Shown here one piece after another: positions 43,888 to 54,363 of a DNA stretch of 64,000 nt. The position numbers and the translations under genes are program-made. The notes under the pieces were generated by a model. It had not been told where the DNA came from. It made no database searches and saw only the letters and a program-made list of their open reading frames with translations. Source of the DNA: Skeletonema tropicum (taxonomy: Eukaryota > Bacillariophyta > Thalassiosirophyceae > Thalassiosirales > Thalassiosiraceae); contig CM074149.1 in assembly GCA_037178625.1 (NCBI GenBank), forward strand, positions 1,302,001 to 1,366,000, in the 5' to 3' direction. Every line of letters begins with the position of its first letter. Positions within the stretch are counted from its first letter, which is position 1.

Positions 43888-45542
43888 CCTTTTCCGACAG
43901 CTCTCCCAACATAGATCCAATAGTTCCAGACGCTTTTGTGTTCTGTGGAATTTCTCCAACTCCAACTGGCCGAGCTGCATTGCCATTATTGCTACGAAAT
44001 ACACCAGCATCGTCTGCTTCCAAGGGGGCGTTATCAACATTACCAACACCCATATTGGTGCCATCATTATCACGTTCTCCTGACAGTCTAGCAACCGAAG
44101 TAGCATTACGACACGGATAATCCTTCACGGTAGAACCAGAAGACTCATGAAACAGGCGGTCGAGACAGCTGCGCGGAAGTCTACTGGTAGACGGAGAATC
44201 ATATAAATGATCGCGAATGGTTTGGCGGCCCACAAGACTGCGATCTTCTGAGCAGCGGCGATATGCGCGAACAGTAGCAGGTTGTTCCCCAGCATGATAC
44301 AGCAACGCCGGAAGATTAGTTGGGTCAACTGCTGACTCCTCATCAGAAGGAGTAGACGCTGGTATGTCCGTTTCAGACGGATGATGAGTATTCACTGGAG
44401 TTGCGGCACTACCATTGCTCTCTTTAGGGCACTGCTGTTCGATGTCATAATTTTTTGATGATTGCTTTAACTTTAACAAAGAACTCGCCTGCTCGACAAC
44501 GTCATAATCATTATTATTATCGCATGATCTCCATGATTTGCATGATGCATCAAATGCTTCTGCCTGCTCAAAGTTAGTGCATCTAACATGAGCGGGAGAG
44601 ATGCAATCGCCTTGCTTTGTCTGCAGAAGAGGTATATCATGCTCGTTCTTGTTGTTGTCGACAACATCTTTTTTGTTGCCCGCTGTCACACCGCCATTGC
44701 TGAAGTAAATGAAAATAGGGATAAGTAAGGATAAGTGATTAGTTTTTGACATGACGACATTCATATGGGAGAAACAATACCAGTTCAAGTTTAAAATAAA
44801 TTTGCATACATCACAATTTTATTTTTGGCATGAACTCTATGGAAGGTTAATACCACACAGCAAAAAGCGACTTAAATGTAGATGAATGAGCGATCCTTCC
44901 TATGTTCGTACGATCACTCTACGTAATGTTTTACGCAGTGTTAAGCGTTTCGCTTATACATGAAATTCTGAATCACATAAGACGCTTCTTCCAATTTCAG
45001 CTCATCTTAACAATACACTTTCGGACTTACCCATTAGACAATACGCTGGAACACTCTGGAGCAGCCAACGACTGCAAGTTATGACTGTTATTTACACAAC
45101 GGCCATAATTCATTATTCCAGCTTTGCTTTCTGCATCCGATTTGTAGAACTGAGCCGAGCTTGAACCGTTACAGGTAACGTTGCGATTGGAAATGACATT
45201 GTAAGCGATAGATAATTGTTCCTGTCTGGTGCGATATAGATCCATTACGCATCCTAGCTCAGACAATACATGTTTTAGTTCACGCATATTGCAAGAGGAA
45301 AGAACAAGCCTCAGAAGAGTATGTGGATCAGTAGAGTGTTCGAAGCATGGATTGCGCGATGATTGTAATTCTACTATTTCGCGGAAGATATGATCGCCTA
45401 CACGCACTTTCGGCCATTGGACTTTGTAAATTATTTGACGAATAGACAGAAATGAGCATCTAACACCCTTCCGAGCGCTCTTGCTGTTCACGTCGGAAGA
45501 GGATGGTTGCTGTTGCTGCGCTTTCTCTCTTGAAGTGTGCAT
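43874..45542 (-). CDS. Hypothetical protein, two exons, 445 aa
   Basis: Exon 1 runs 45542 (MHTSREKAQQQQPSS...) to 45031, the intron is 45030-44700 (GTAAGTCC...TTTACTTCAG) and exon 2 runs 44699 to 43874. The phase-2 join gives VLSNG-NGGVTAGNKKD. Exon 1 is rich in Cys and basic residues (SFLSIRQIIYKVQWPKVRVG, HTLLRLVLSSCNMRELKHVL). Exon 2 is polar and low-complexity (NNNDYDVVEQ, HHPSETDIPASTPSDEE) and ends GELSEKGIQR. No domain recognised. The final 14 bases overlap the edge of the helicase duplication, so the natural C-terminus may have been replaced there. Confidence 0.55.
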
Positions 45543-46930
45543 ATTTTATACGGTCAATTTTGTTCGTGGTTTGGTTATGCCGGTCCGTAATGGTCACATA
45601 TTTAAGATATTGATTTGCGTGCGAGGAATGTCATACGCAAGCCACTCATTATTATTTATGCACTCTTCTAATTGCATGTGGTGTTCCGTAGCATGATAGT
45701 CGATGAGTGGCTGCGCGGAAAAGTCACGGATGGCGACATGTTCTTCCTGCCAGCAGAGAAGCTGACACGTTGAAGTTAGGAGAGGAACAAGTGACGTCAT
45801 ATATTTGAGAATATGTAAAACGCGATCGGTATAAAGTACTGTCAAACGCGATCGGTAAATTATTTCGTCAAAAAGCCAACTCGGTTTTTGCATGATCGAT
45901 GATCGTGCAGAAAAAGAGAAAAAGATGCCACCACAATGGCCTACAATGGCACCCCTAGTATGGCCGCCTATCTCAGTCCATGAGTATATTTCATAAGGTA
46001 TCGATGGCCCATCCCTTAAACGACATTATGGCGATTTTTTCGCAGCAGTGTGGCGTTTCGGCTGCTGTAGGGGTGGAGATAATATCATTGCAATCCACTT
46101 CATTGAGATTTGAAATGAAAACAACCACCTTCCCTGCACCCATCGAAGATGATAAACATCTATAGGCACTACCCCTCCGCTACCCATCGCCGATGATAAT
46201 ATGAAGTGAGATTCTGGTTGCTCGGAATGACCATTAAAGCCCCCCCACACCTCCAAAATACCAAGGACACAAGATGTGCACAAAATTGCATAAATAATTT
46301 GACACTCTAACACAACAATAAGCCTGTAGACGGCGGATCGAGCGGCTCTAAAGACCGCAACTCATCAACATTATTATATATAAGAAGTGTCGGCTATTTA
46401 TTGTCCATAATATTGCAATAGGCTGGATAAAAATAGCAACATCATAGACAGAAATGACATTTATGTAGCATGTATTAGTCATTTATTTATGCGGTGTAGA
46501 CAGTTGTAATAATAAAACCCTGCGGCTGAATAGTTGCAAAGGGTGTTGTCTGCGATATAGTTCACTGGATATTACTATTGGTAGGGTTTGTGCAACGTGG
46601 TGGCTATGAGAGTAGCGGCTATGATGTTAGATACTGACTGTCGAACGAAAAAACATGCATGCATGCAGTTGTGCTCGGAAAGCGCGCTGCACTTTTTTGT
46701 TAGCTGCTATCAAAATCTTATGCATCTACGATGCAATTTTGCTTGGAACGGCTCTAAGTAAGTAAGTGAGTATGTACTATAAAACGTTTCTGTTATAAGA
46801 ATGTTATTAAACAAGCATTGCAGAGCAACTTTATAGACGGATACATTGCAAAAAAAAATCCAACACGAAATCCACAGAATAATTTTGTCATCATGACACA
46901 TTTATGTTACAACAACAAGCATTGCAGAGC
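45543..46930. other. Intergenic
   Basis: No supported gene. Near 45817 and 45844 ACGCGATCGGTA is repeated. A roughly 48-bp direct repeat occurs at 46811 and 46917 (next entry). Confidence 0.4.
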
Positions 46931-46967
46931 AAATTAATAGACGGGTACATTGCGCAAAAAAAAACAG
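46811..46967 (+). repeat. 48-bp direct repeat ending in A9, two copies
   Basis: 46811-46859 and 46917-46967 both read AACAAGCATTGCAGAGCAA, then ATAGACGG, TACATTGC and a run of A. The second copy lies directly at the presumed 5' edge of the LINE. Confidence 0.8.
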
Positions 46968-47050
46968 GCCCCGAGGGCCCGCGCCGCACTTCACACCATA
47001 CACAACATGCACTCACAAATCGCTGCGCGCACCATTTCATAGTGCTCGTA

Positions 47051-47140
47051 TGAACGACTTCGCTCTGGCCTCACAAGCCACGGCAGAGATGCAGGACGCC
47101 CCTCCACGTTTTACGCGTGTTGTGGGGCGAGCGGTGTAAT
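47051..47140 (+). CDS. LINE ORF1, C-terminal tail
   Basis: A frame open from upstream ends MNDFALASQATAEMQDAPPR, then FTRVVGRAV and TAA at 47138-47140. The stop overlaps the ORF2 start as TAATG, an arrangement used for termination-reinitiation in some LINEs. No zinc knuckle is present in the surviving part. Confidence 0.4.
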
Positions 47141-50100
47141 GGATCCACGGCAGCCTCCACCCTCCTTTGCCCGGGAGGCCGAGGTGAGCCATTTCAGACA
47201 GAGGCAACGTGAATATAAGTCTAATAGGCCATCCAAAACAAAGAAGAAGAAGAAGTCAGCACAAAGAGCACAACAATATCGAGATTCTATGAGACGCCGC
47301 AACACCATTGCAGGAGGAACCAAGCTGGAGGATGCGTTGGATACAGACACAATGAGGCAGTTGCTAGCGGATCGTACAAGACAACGCGATGATCCATCCA
47401 ACAGGGAGCTTGACGAGTTATTGGAGTCGCAGCAGCACAGATCTACTGAGCTGGACGGCCTGCGGTCGGACGGCCTAGATAATAAGGCAGACAATCATTG
47501 CTCAGTGAGCAGCATCAAGGTGCCGGTGTACGGCCCGCTTAGGGTGGCCCACAAAGGACACGAGACGGTTCGAGTATTGTCCATGAACATCAATGGCCTC
47601 AGCCTGTGGCAGCCCAACAACACCAAGATAGAACGACTGAAGCACGTGCTACGAGAATACAGGGTCGACGTGTTGGGGCTCCAAGAGACCAACACCAATT
47701 TTCGGGCGTTAAATCCATCCTTACAGATTGCTAACACCCTTCGGCACGGAGATGATAGAATTGCATCGGTTCATGCTCACAATACGCGGGAACTCCACAA
47801 CATCGGGAACTTCCAAGCAGGGGGGACAGCGGTGGTTCTGAGAGAAGAATTGGCGGGCCTACCTACCACTAGGGGGCAGGATGAAACGGAGCTAGGCATG
47901 TTTTGCTGGTACCGCACCGAGCCGACAAATGGAGTGGGAACGGTGTTCATCTCAGCGTATGCACCCTGCCGCTCGGAAGGGGTTGGCACCTACTACCAAC
48001 ACATCGTGAGGTACATTCAATCCCATCAATTCGATACAAACCCCAAAGACCTATTTCGTCGAGAGCTCGTCGCGGCCATTATAAAGTGGAGGACATTAGG
48101 AGATCGAGTGGTACTAATGATGGATGCTAATGAGAATGCACTGGACGGCGAATTGAGCAGGCGGCTAGCAGGCAATGACATCAACATGCGAGAGGCTGTT
48201 CACAGAATCATGCCTGGACAGAAAGGGCCCTTCACACACTTCAGAGGCAACGACAATGGAAATGGGGCGATTGACGGTATTTGGGTGTCAGACGATATCG
48301 AACTGATCAGCGCTTGTTACCTCCCCTTTGATCCAGACTTGGGAGATCATCGGCCGGTGGTGGTAGAGTTGCAAACCAGATCCGTCCTTGGCACTGCCCT
48401 CTGTCGTATTGTGCCTCCAAAGGCCAGGAAGTTGAACTCAAAGGTCCCGCGGGTACGAGACAAATATCTCGAGTTAGTAAGAAAGGGTTTCCACGAGAAA
48501 CAGATTGACCAAAAACTCTCCGAGTTAGAGGCTCTTGCCTCCTTCCCGCCTGACGCAGAATTCATTGCCCAGATGGAAACACTGGACAACATTGTCGAAG
48601 ATGTACTCTTGTACGCGGAGTCCAAGTGCAGAGTCCTTTATCCAGCTCATTATGAATATTCTCCAGCGATACAATCTTGGTTAGATAAACGCCACCTCCT
48701 GAAATGGATACTACGGCACCATCTAGGGAAGCAGGTCAATATGGGGAATATGCGGAGATTCGCAAAAAGGAGAGGTCTAGAACAGTGGCTGTCTACCCCC
48801 GTTCAGGAACTGGTGGACTTGTATCGAAGCACAAAAGAGCATACGAGACAGCTACTGGCGGATTCTCCCTACTTGCGGAAGCACTTCTTAAATGAGAAAC
48901 TCAACGAGGCAATAGCAAATGAGAGGGAAGCAGAGGCAGTCAGAGTGAAAGCCATCCTCAGAGGTGAGGCACAGCGCAAGTGTTGGCAAGGCATCAAAAG
49001 AGCCACAAAGGCTAAGGAAGTGATGAGTGTAACAAGAGTGGAGGTCGTGCAGGACGATGGTTCAGTGGTTGAGCATACGGCCAAAGAGTCGATTGAGGAG
49101 GCGCTGAAGACCGAGCTGCGAACAAGATTTGGACGGGCCACCTCTGCACCGATTTGTCAAGGTGCTCTATTTGAACTACTGGGTAATTTCGCCGACACAT
49201 CAGCCGCAGTAGAGATTCTGGAAGGCACGTTTGTGCCACCACCAGACACGGATCCTCGGACGCTCCTCTTATTCGATGAAATGGCCTCGATCTGGTCCCG
49301 GATGGGAAACAGGGAGATCTCGATCTCGGTGTCACAAGAGGACTTTCAGTACTACTGGCGACACGTGAAGGAAAGAACTTCTTCCTCCTTATCGGGGATT
49401 CATTTTGGGCACTACAAGTCGATGGCACATGATGACAAATTGTCACAGCTGATGGCTAGGAAATTGTCTCTGACCACCACAACTGGAGCAAGTCCTGATA
49501 GATGGGCACGAGGACTGTCTGTAATGCTGGAAAAAATCGCAGGGGTAGCTGTGGTGAACAAATTGCGTGCCATCCTCCTACTGGAAGCAGACTTCAACTT
49601 CTGCAACAAACTCATTTTCGGGCACAGGATGATCAATTCAGCGAGAGAGGAAGGCATGATTCCAGAGGAGATCTTCAGCTCCAAAGGGAAAACCGCAGAG
49701 GACGCCATTCTGCAGCAGGTTTTACTTTATGACATCGCCAGGGTCACCAAACGCCCGCTTCTAGTTGCTCAAGTCGATGCGGCACAGTGCTATGACAGGG
49801 TGGCCCTTCCAGCCGCTAGTCTCACCCTCCAAGCGTTCAAAGTTCCAAACTGTGCAGTACTGTCGATGCTACGTCCCCTTCACAACATGGAGTTCTTCCT
49901 GCGTACAGGCTACGGGCAATCTGAATCTTACTTCGGCGGGAAAGAGGACGGCAAGCAGGGGCTCGCTCAAGGTAATGGCGCGGCTCCTGCCACTTGGCAA
50001 CAGACGAGTACCACGATAGTAAATGTGCAACGTCGGAGCGGACACGGTGTCACGATAGAATGCCCGATAACTAGGAAATCTGTCCGGCAGGTGGGGATCC

Positions 50101-50807
50101 TGTACGTTGACGACACCAACCTTTGGGCTGGTTTGGACGAAGATGATGACCTGTTCTCGACAGCAGCTAAAGGCCAAGCCTCAATCTCGGATTGGGGGGG
50201 ATTACTCGGAGCGACAGGGGGTGCTTTAAAAGGCGAGAAGTGTGGGGTAACTATCCATCATCAATCAGCGGACGGCAAAGGGGGATGGGTGTATACTGAT
50301 CAGCAACAGCGACGGCAGGGAGAGACAGACGGAGCCGAGATGGAGGACAATGATCTGTCCTCGCTAGCCTTCCATGTCCCGACAACCTCAGGAGCTACGG
50401 AACCAATCGACAAACTCCCTACCAATAAGGCAGACAACAACCTCGGATTATTTGCCAGACCAGATGGAAAGGCGGATCAGCATTTCGAACAGATGAAAGA
50501 AAGAGTGACAACGTGGACCGCTCAGATTAAAAGTGGGCACATCCCGGTTAGGTCGGTCTGGATGAGCTACTCCTGCCAACTGTGGTCAGGATTGCGCTAT
50601 GGTCTTGGGGCATGCTCGGCACCAATTGCTGAGCTAAAAAAGGGATTGTCTTCTGCGGATTTCTATCTTCTCAGCAGCCTCGGGGTTACCCGTTCTATCA
50701 CCAGAGAATGGAGGTATCTTCCACCAGCATTTGGAGGCATGGGCCTCAATGATCTGACAATCGAGACAACGGCCGCTACACTCGCGTCTTTCCTTCTCTC
50801 AAGTTGA
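47139..50807 (+). CDS. LINE ORF2: APE endonuclease and reverse transcriptase (interrupted)
   Basis: ATG 47139. After a basic Lys/Arg-rich leader the APE domain shows VLSMNINGLS (147-155), LGLQETN (179-185), ISAYAP, VVLMMDANEN (about 322-331), AIDGIWVSDD and LGDHRPVVV (about 400), the catalytic Asn/Glu/Asp/His set. The RT domain shows LLEADFNFCNKL, VAQVDAAQCYDR (first Asp, about 877), GLAQGNGAAPATWQ and GILYVDDTNLW (YVDD, about 989). The native frame is intact to TTC-CTT-C at 50796. There the LTR element enters, and the frame ends three codons later by chance (TGA 50805-50807). Coding resumes at 54932. Confidence 0.9.
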   Translation: MDPRQPPPSFAREAEVSHFRQRQREYKSNRPSKTKKKKKSAQRAQQYRDSMRRRNTIAGGTKLEDALDTDTMRQLLADRTRQRDDPSNRELDELLESQQHRSTELDGLRSDGLDNKADNHCSVSSIKVPVYGPLRVAHKGHETVRVLSMNINGLSLWQPNNTKIERLKHVLREYRVDVLGLQETNTNFRALNPSLQIANTLRHGDDRIASVHAHNTRELHNIGNFQAGGTAVVLREELAGLPTTRGQDETELGMFCWYRTEPTNGVGTVFISAYAPCRSEGVGTYYQHIVRYIQSHQFDTNPKDLFRRELVAAIIKWRTLGDRVVLMMDANENALDGELSRRLAGNDINMREAVHRIMPGQKGPFTHFRGNDNGNGAIDGIWVSDDIELISACYLPFDPDLGDHRPVVVELQTRSVLGTALCRIVPPKARKLNSKVPRVRDKYLELVRKGFHEKQIDQKLSELEALASFPPDAEFIAQMETLDNIVEDVLLYAESKCRVLYPAHYEYSPAIQSWLDKRHLLKWILRHHLGKQVNMGNMRRFAKRRGLEQWLSTPVQELVDLYRSTKEHTRQLLADSPYLRKHFLNEKLNEAIANEREAEAVRVKAILRGEAQRKCWQGIKRATKAKEVMSVTRVEVVQDDGSVVEHTAKESIEEALKTELRTRFGRATSAPICQGALFELLGNFADTSAAVEILEGTFVPPPDTDPRTLLLFDEMASIWSRMGNREISISVSQEDFQYYWRHVKERTSSSLSGIHFGHYKSMAHDDKLSQLMARKLSLTTTTGASPDRWARGLSVMLEKIAGVAVVNKLRAILLLEADFNFCNKLIFGHRMINSAREEGMIPEEIFSSKGKTAEDAILQQVLLYDIARVTKRPLLVAQVDAAQCYDRVALPAASLTLQAFKVPNCAVLSMLRPLHNMEFFLRTGYGQSESYFGGKEDGKQGLAQGNGAAPATWQQTSTTIVNVQRRSGHGVTIECPITRKSVRQVGILYVDDTNLWAGLDEDDDLFSTAAKGQASISDWGGLLGATGGALKGEKCGVTIHHQSADGKGGWVYTDQQQRRQGETDGAEMEDNDLSSLAFHVPTTSGATEPIDKLPTNKADNNLGLFARPDGKADQHFEQMKERVTTWTAQIKSGHIPVRSVWMSYSCQLWSGLRYGLGACSAPIAELKKGLSSADFYLLSSLGVTRSITREWRYLPPAFGGMGLNDLTIETTAATLASFLLSS

Positions 50808-51325
50808 GAATTATCTGTCATAAGACCGTCAAACAGAGTCGGGATAATCTAAGCGAACATTCAGGCGGATACACGGATCGGAGCGAGATCGGTGGACTTG
50901 TGAGGAGGATCGTAGAGTACCAGGAAACGAAGGCAGTGTTGAGACGTCTAATTCTATCTTAAGCCGGACACGAAGCACTGAAGCTCTGCTGTTGTGCGTC
51001 CTACTCGACTATCGAAGTATTGATGTAGTACAGTGTGCCTTGAGGCAGCGGATGTATTCCAACGTAGTTATTACTATTTCATTATTCTTATTATTGATTG
51101 TGTTGTTGTCATTGGATTTAGTATCTTGTGTAAAGATATGGCGGGAAAATAAGTTCTGCTGAACCGACGATCGCGGAAGATTCGACGTTCAACTTGCGGT
51201 AGATAAATGGGACGATTCCCATTAATCGGGATATGAGTATCTTCAATATCCATAAGTAGTGTACCATTGATGACATACTGGTACGATTGCGGTTGCGCTC
51301 ATCTGCTTTCTTACATAAGTTGACA
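50797..51325 (-). repeat. 3' LTR (minus orientation)
   Basis: 529 bases, near-identical to 54364-54926 apart from a 35-base gap at 51072 and a one-base difference near 51092. It carries the last 69 codons of the element's ORF. Confidence 0.85.
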
Positions 51326-54138
51326 CTCCCCAGCCAAACGTATATCGTATTCCAGACTTCCCACTTCAACTTCAACAAGTAATCGCTAATCTCAAAGAAC
51401 ATCTGAGCAGTAAACTTATTATTGTGTGAAGTTGTTTCCATAATGGTTGGTATTTCCAGTAGCTCTTGATAATCATTGATCTGACCTGTAGGTGTATGGT
51501 CTTGATAATCCTTGATCTGTCCTGTAGGTGTAGGGTATTGGATGAGTAGTTCTTCCTCCTTTGGACTAGGTAGATGTAGATCGGCCATAGAAAATGTGGA
51601 TGATAAAGCATTGTGATTGTTTGCAAAGGGCCTATTGCCGTTTGTGACTAGTGAGAAGGGCCTATTGCCGTTTGTGACTTGAACTTCAAGGTATATATGG
51701 TCATCCGCGACTTGGTAATGAAGTTGATCGTATTCATCAAAAATGCGAACACTTGAAGAGAACCCTCTCTCGGGACTTCTAACAAAGAACCTGAAGCCAC
51801 ACACAAAGATATCGACAAAGAATCCACCATAGAGCCGATTGCATCGGGTGATAATTCTGCTTCCGACGATGATTTCGTGGTAATTAGTGCGTGATGCATC
51901 CATAAGTTCTTGAATAGCTGCACGTTTGCTGCGCTCCCCATGATTGAGACCGAGACGATGACGTTCGTAACTCACGAGATCAGTATGAAGAACCGAATTG
52001 ACTTGATTCCGAATAACGTAGATATTGCGCTTCCTATCAACAATCCTCGATGCAAAACGTGCAATCATCATGTGACGAGAGTCAATGTCGATACTTACCA
52101 AAATAGCACCATACTCAACCATCAAAATATTACCATATCCAAATTGAGCCGAGAAGATAGCAGAGTTTCCATCACTGATCTGCGACCGAATAATATTTTC
52201 TCTCACGGCAGTACCGAGTAAAGCAAGCATGTTGTAAGAATTGCAAAAGGAAGTATCTTCCGTCGGACGAATGATATGATGAAGTCGAGTAGATGATGAT
52301 GTCTCCCCATATTCCTCAGCAGTAACCATGACAGAATGATGTCGATCCAAGAAAACGTTGTTGATGATGACGTTCCGAAGCAAGACGTGATACTTTCGAT
52401 GACCTCGAGTAATCTCCGCAAACGAAAAGCGATGCAACCTGCAAGCGACGACGATATAGATCCTATCAGCAAGGTCTCGAGAATCATGTGAATAGAACTG
52501 AGCAGCGAAGTCTTGTAAGGACTTAAGAACAAGTGCATTGCATTCCGCATCGACTAGTTGTGCTCGATGGTGGTAAAATTCAATCTTCGCAGCAGGAGAA
52601 CAAACAACAACTTGGCTTCCAACGGCAGAATCTTCTTGGATGTCCATCAACTTATAGAGTAGAACTTGCTCCCCATTCTTCGTCTTGTAGAACTGAATTC
52701 CATTTGACTCGTAGTACCAAATCAACTCTGAAATAATAAAGTCTCTCATCTTCGCAGGATAGTGGTAACGTCGTATCATCACAGATAGATATTCAATTGA
52801 AGGAATTTGCTCCCCATTCATCTCGCAGGACAAAAGAAACTCTAAATTAATAAAGTATTGCATCTTCACAGGACAGTACTCTCCAATCATCATCTTGTGA
52901 TATCGCAGTAGCTCTAAAGCTGTAGAGACATAAGATATCATGCCACGAACAAATGCATAGCCTTGAATGTGCGAAGGATCATATCGTACAAGTAATTCAA
53001 GTACGGACCGAGCGATGGTAATAAACAAGATCTTGTTGGATGTGTGATCGGAGTTGTGACAACTGTGAGCAAATATCATGCAACGATCAATCTTCTGGTA
53101 CTTGTGAGTGATAATAACACCACTGGATTCGTCTTGAAAGACATCGATACTTGTAGTAGATGTCAAGAGTGTCTCCGTTCTCCCGAGTAATGCATACGTC
53201 GATTGCAAAACATCTCCCCACGCAACATGAATCTTGGTCACAAGTTGATTATAGTATCGAACATGTTGTGTCCATTGCGAAAGATCGTGCAACCAGATAA
53301 AGTCGACACTAAAGATTACCATTACTCCCCATAGTCTCAAGAGATAATGTGTAAGTATGAGTCCCTCACAACTGAAAAACATCACTCCTCTATTCACAAC
53401 TAGGAAGTCATGAGTACCATCGAGTAGATGATCTGCGATGTGACGATGCTCACCAAAGATAACAACATCGATATGCTGTCGCTTGATAGAACTTGTGCCC
53501 AGGAACTGAATATCGAGTTTCCAGAATAGGGTCATCAAAAGGGCGCTGAGGTCATGTTGTCGAAGACAAACTATAACACCGATAGGACGTGTATCCATAG
53601 ATGGATAAATGTTGGTATTAACACCAGAAGGAGTTACCAAAGTACTGAATTCAGAAGGATCCATGATGCGAAGAATAATAACTGCGATCAATTTGTCTCC
53701 ACCCAATGTAGAAGTGTCGAGAATATAATGTCGGGTTCCTAAGCAGACAACTAGACGAAGCACCGATCGAATCGAGAGAGATGCCGGGTTAAGTGCGGGC
53801 AAAGGCCTGTACACGGTGACAATCCACCATTTATCCTCTTGACTTCCTAATAAGGAGAGACCCATTACTAACGAAGGACGGTCCACCACATGGTAGATAT
53901 CCACTTCTTCAGAAGACACGTAAATCCATAAACGTGTAGATATGATCCCTTCAGTAGAAAACAGGACTTGATGTAAATCCAAAAACTCGGATAACGGTCT
54001 CCGCCACCTTCCTCTGCGAAATACATCAGATTCCATATTAGCATCTCGACTACCATCACTGGTCTCTAAAGAAGCGTCTACAAAACCCTCATCGGCAGTA
54101 ACATCGCCACGTGAAGAAGAAAGTTGATCCTCCTGCAT
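51118..54138 (-). CDS. Large unrecognised protein of the LTR element, 1,006 aa
   Basis: The first ATG is at 54138 (MQEDQLSSSRGDV...); the frame is open to 54189. There are no in-frame stops for 3 kb, and codon and residue usage look like real protein. Start is acidic/Ser-rich, followed by a basic stretch (RRGRWRRPLSEF). The body is rich in hydrophobic beta-like segments with many Tyr/His. Two adjacent segments look internally related (VKMQYFINLEFLLSCEMNGE and AKMRDFIISELIWYYESNG). Near the end are two short tandem duplications: VTNGNRPF twice and TPTGQI(K/N)DYQ twice. The last 69 residues (KADERNRNRTSMSS...) come from the LTR. No YxDD, D-D-E, DTGA/DSGA or CCHC motif found. Gag-like, captured host gene, or new are all open. 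Confidence 0.7.
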   Translation of the reverse strand: MQEDQLSSSRGDVTADEGFVDASLETSDGSRDANMESDVFRRGRWRRPLSEFLDLHQVLFSTEGIISTRLWIYVSSEEVDIYHVVDRPSLVMGLSLLGSQEDKWWIVTVYRPLPALNPASLSIRSVLRLVVCLGTRHYILDTSTLGGDKLIAVIILRIMDPSEFSTLVTPSGVNTNIYPSMDTRPIGVIVCLRQHDLSALLMTLFWKLDIQFLGTSSIKRQHIDVVIFGEHRHIADHLLDGTHDFLVVNRGVMFFSCEGLILTHYLLRLWGVMVIFSVDFIWLHDLSQWTQHVRYYNQLVTKIHVAWGDVLQSTYALLGRTETLLTSTTSIDVFQDESSGVIITHKYQKIDRCMIFAHSCHNSDHTSNKILFITIARSVLELLVRYDPSHIQGYAFVRGMISYVSTALELLRYHKMMIGEYCPVKMQYFINLEFLLSCEMNGEQIPSIEYLSVMIRRYHYPAKMRDFIISELIWYYESNGIQFYKTKNGEQVLLYKLMDIQEDSAVGSQVVVCSPAAKIEFYHHRAQLVDAECNALVLKSLQDFAAQFYSHDSRDLADRIYIVVACRLHRFSFAEITRGHRKYHVLLRNVIINNVFLDRHHSVMVTAEEYGETSSSTRLHHIIRPTEDTSFCNSYNMLALLGTAVRENIIRSQISDGNSAIFSAQFGYGNILMVEYGAILVSIDIDSRHMMIARFASRIVDRKRNIYVIRNQVNSVLHTDLVSYERHRLGLNHGERSKRAAIQELMDASRTNYHEIIVGSRIITRCNRLYGGFFVDIFVCGFRFFVRSPERGFSSSVRIFDEYDQLHYQVADDHIYLEVQVTNGNRPFSLVTNGNRPFANNHNALSSTFSMADLHLPSPKEEELLIQYPTPTGQIKDYQDHTPTGQINDYQELLEIPTIMETTSHNNKFTAQMFFEISDYLLKLKWEVWNTIYVWLGSVNLCKKADERNRNRTSMSSMVHYLWILKILISRLMGIVPFIYRKLNVESSAIVGSAELIFPPYLYTRY

Positions 54139-54363
54139 GATGATATCGGCGTCAGATAAAGATGTTATGCTGTATTGAGCAGCTATCACGGGTGTCCACT
54201 TGGTATGAAAGGAAGGCCTATTAAGCTAGGTGTTTGCCTGGCAAAACGGAGTCCACTTAAATCAGGGAGAGTTGGATTTTCTCATAAGACTCAACGACTA
54301 AGGCTTGACAGATAATTCTTCGGTGTATCTGAAGCTATTGTTAAAGCACGAGAACTGATAATC

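Noticed and set aside
50795..50962. Continuation of LINE ORF2 as LRIICHKTVKQSRDN...
   Set aside because: This frame lies in the LTR; the true continuation (QHYDDKPHP...) is at 54932, beyond the second CCTTC.
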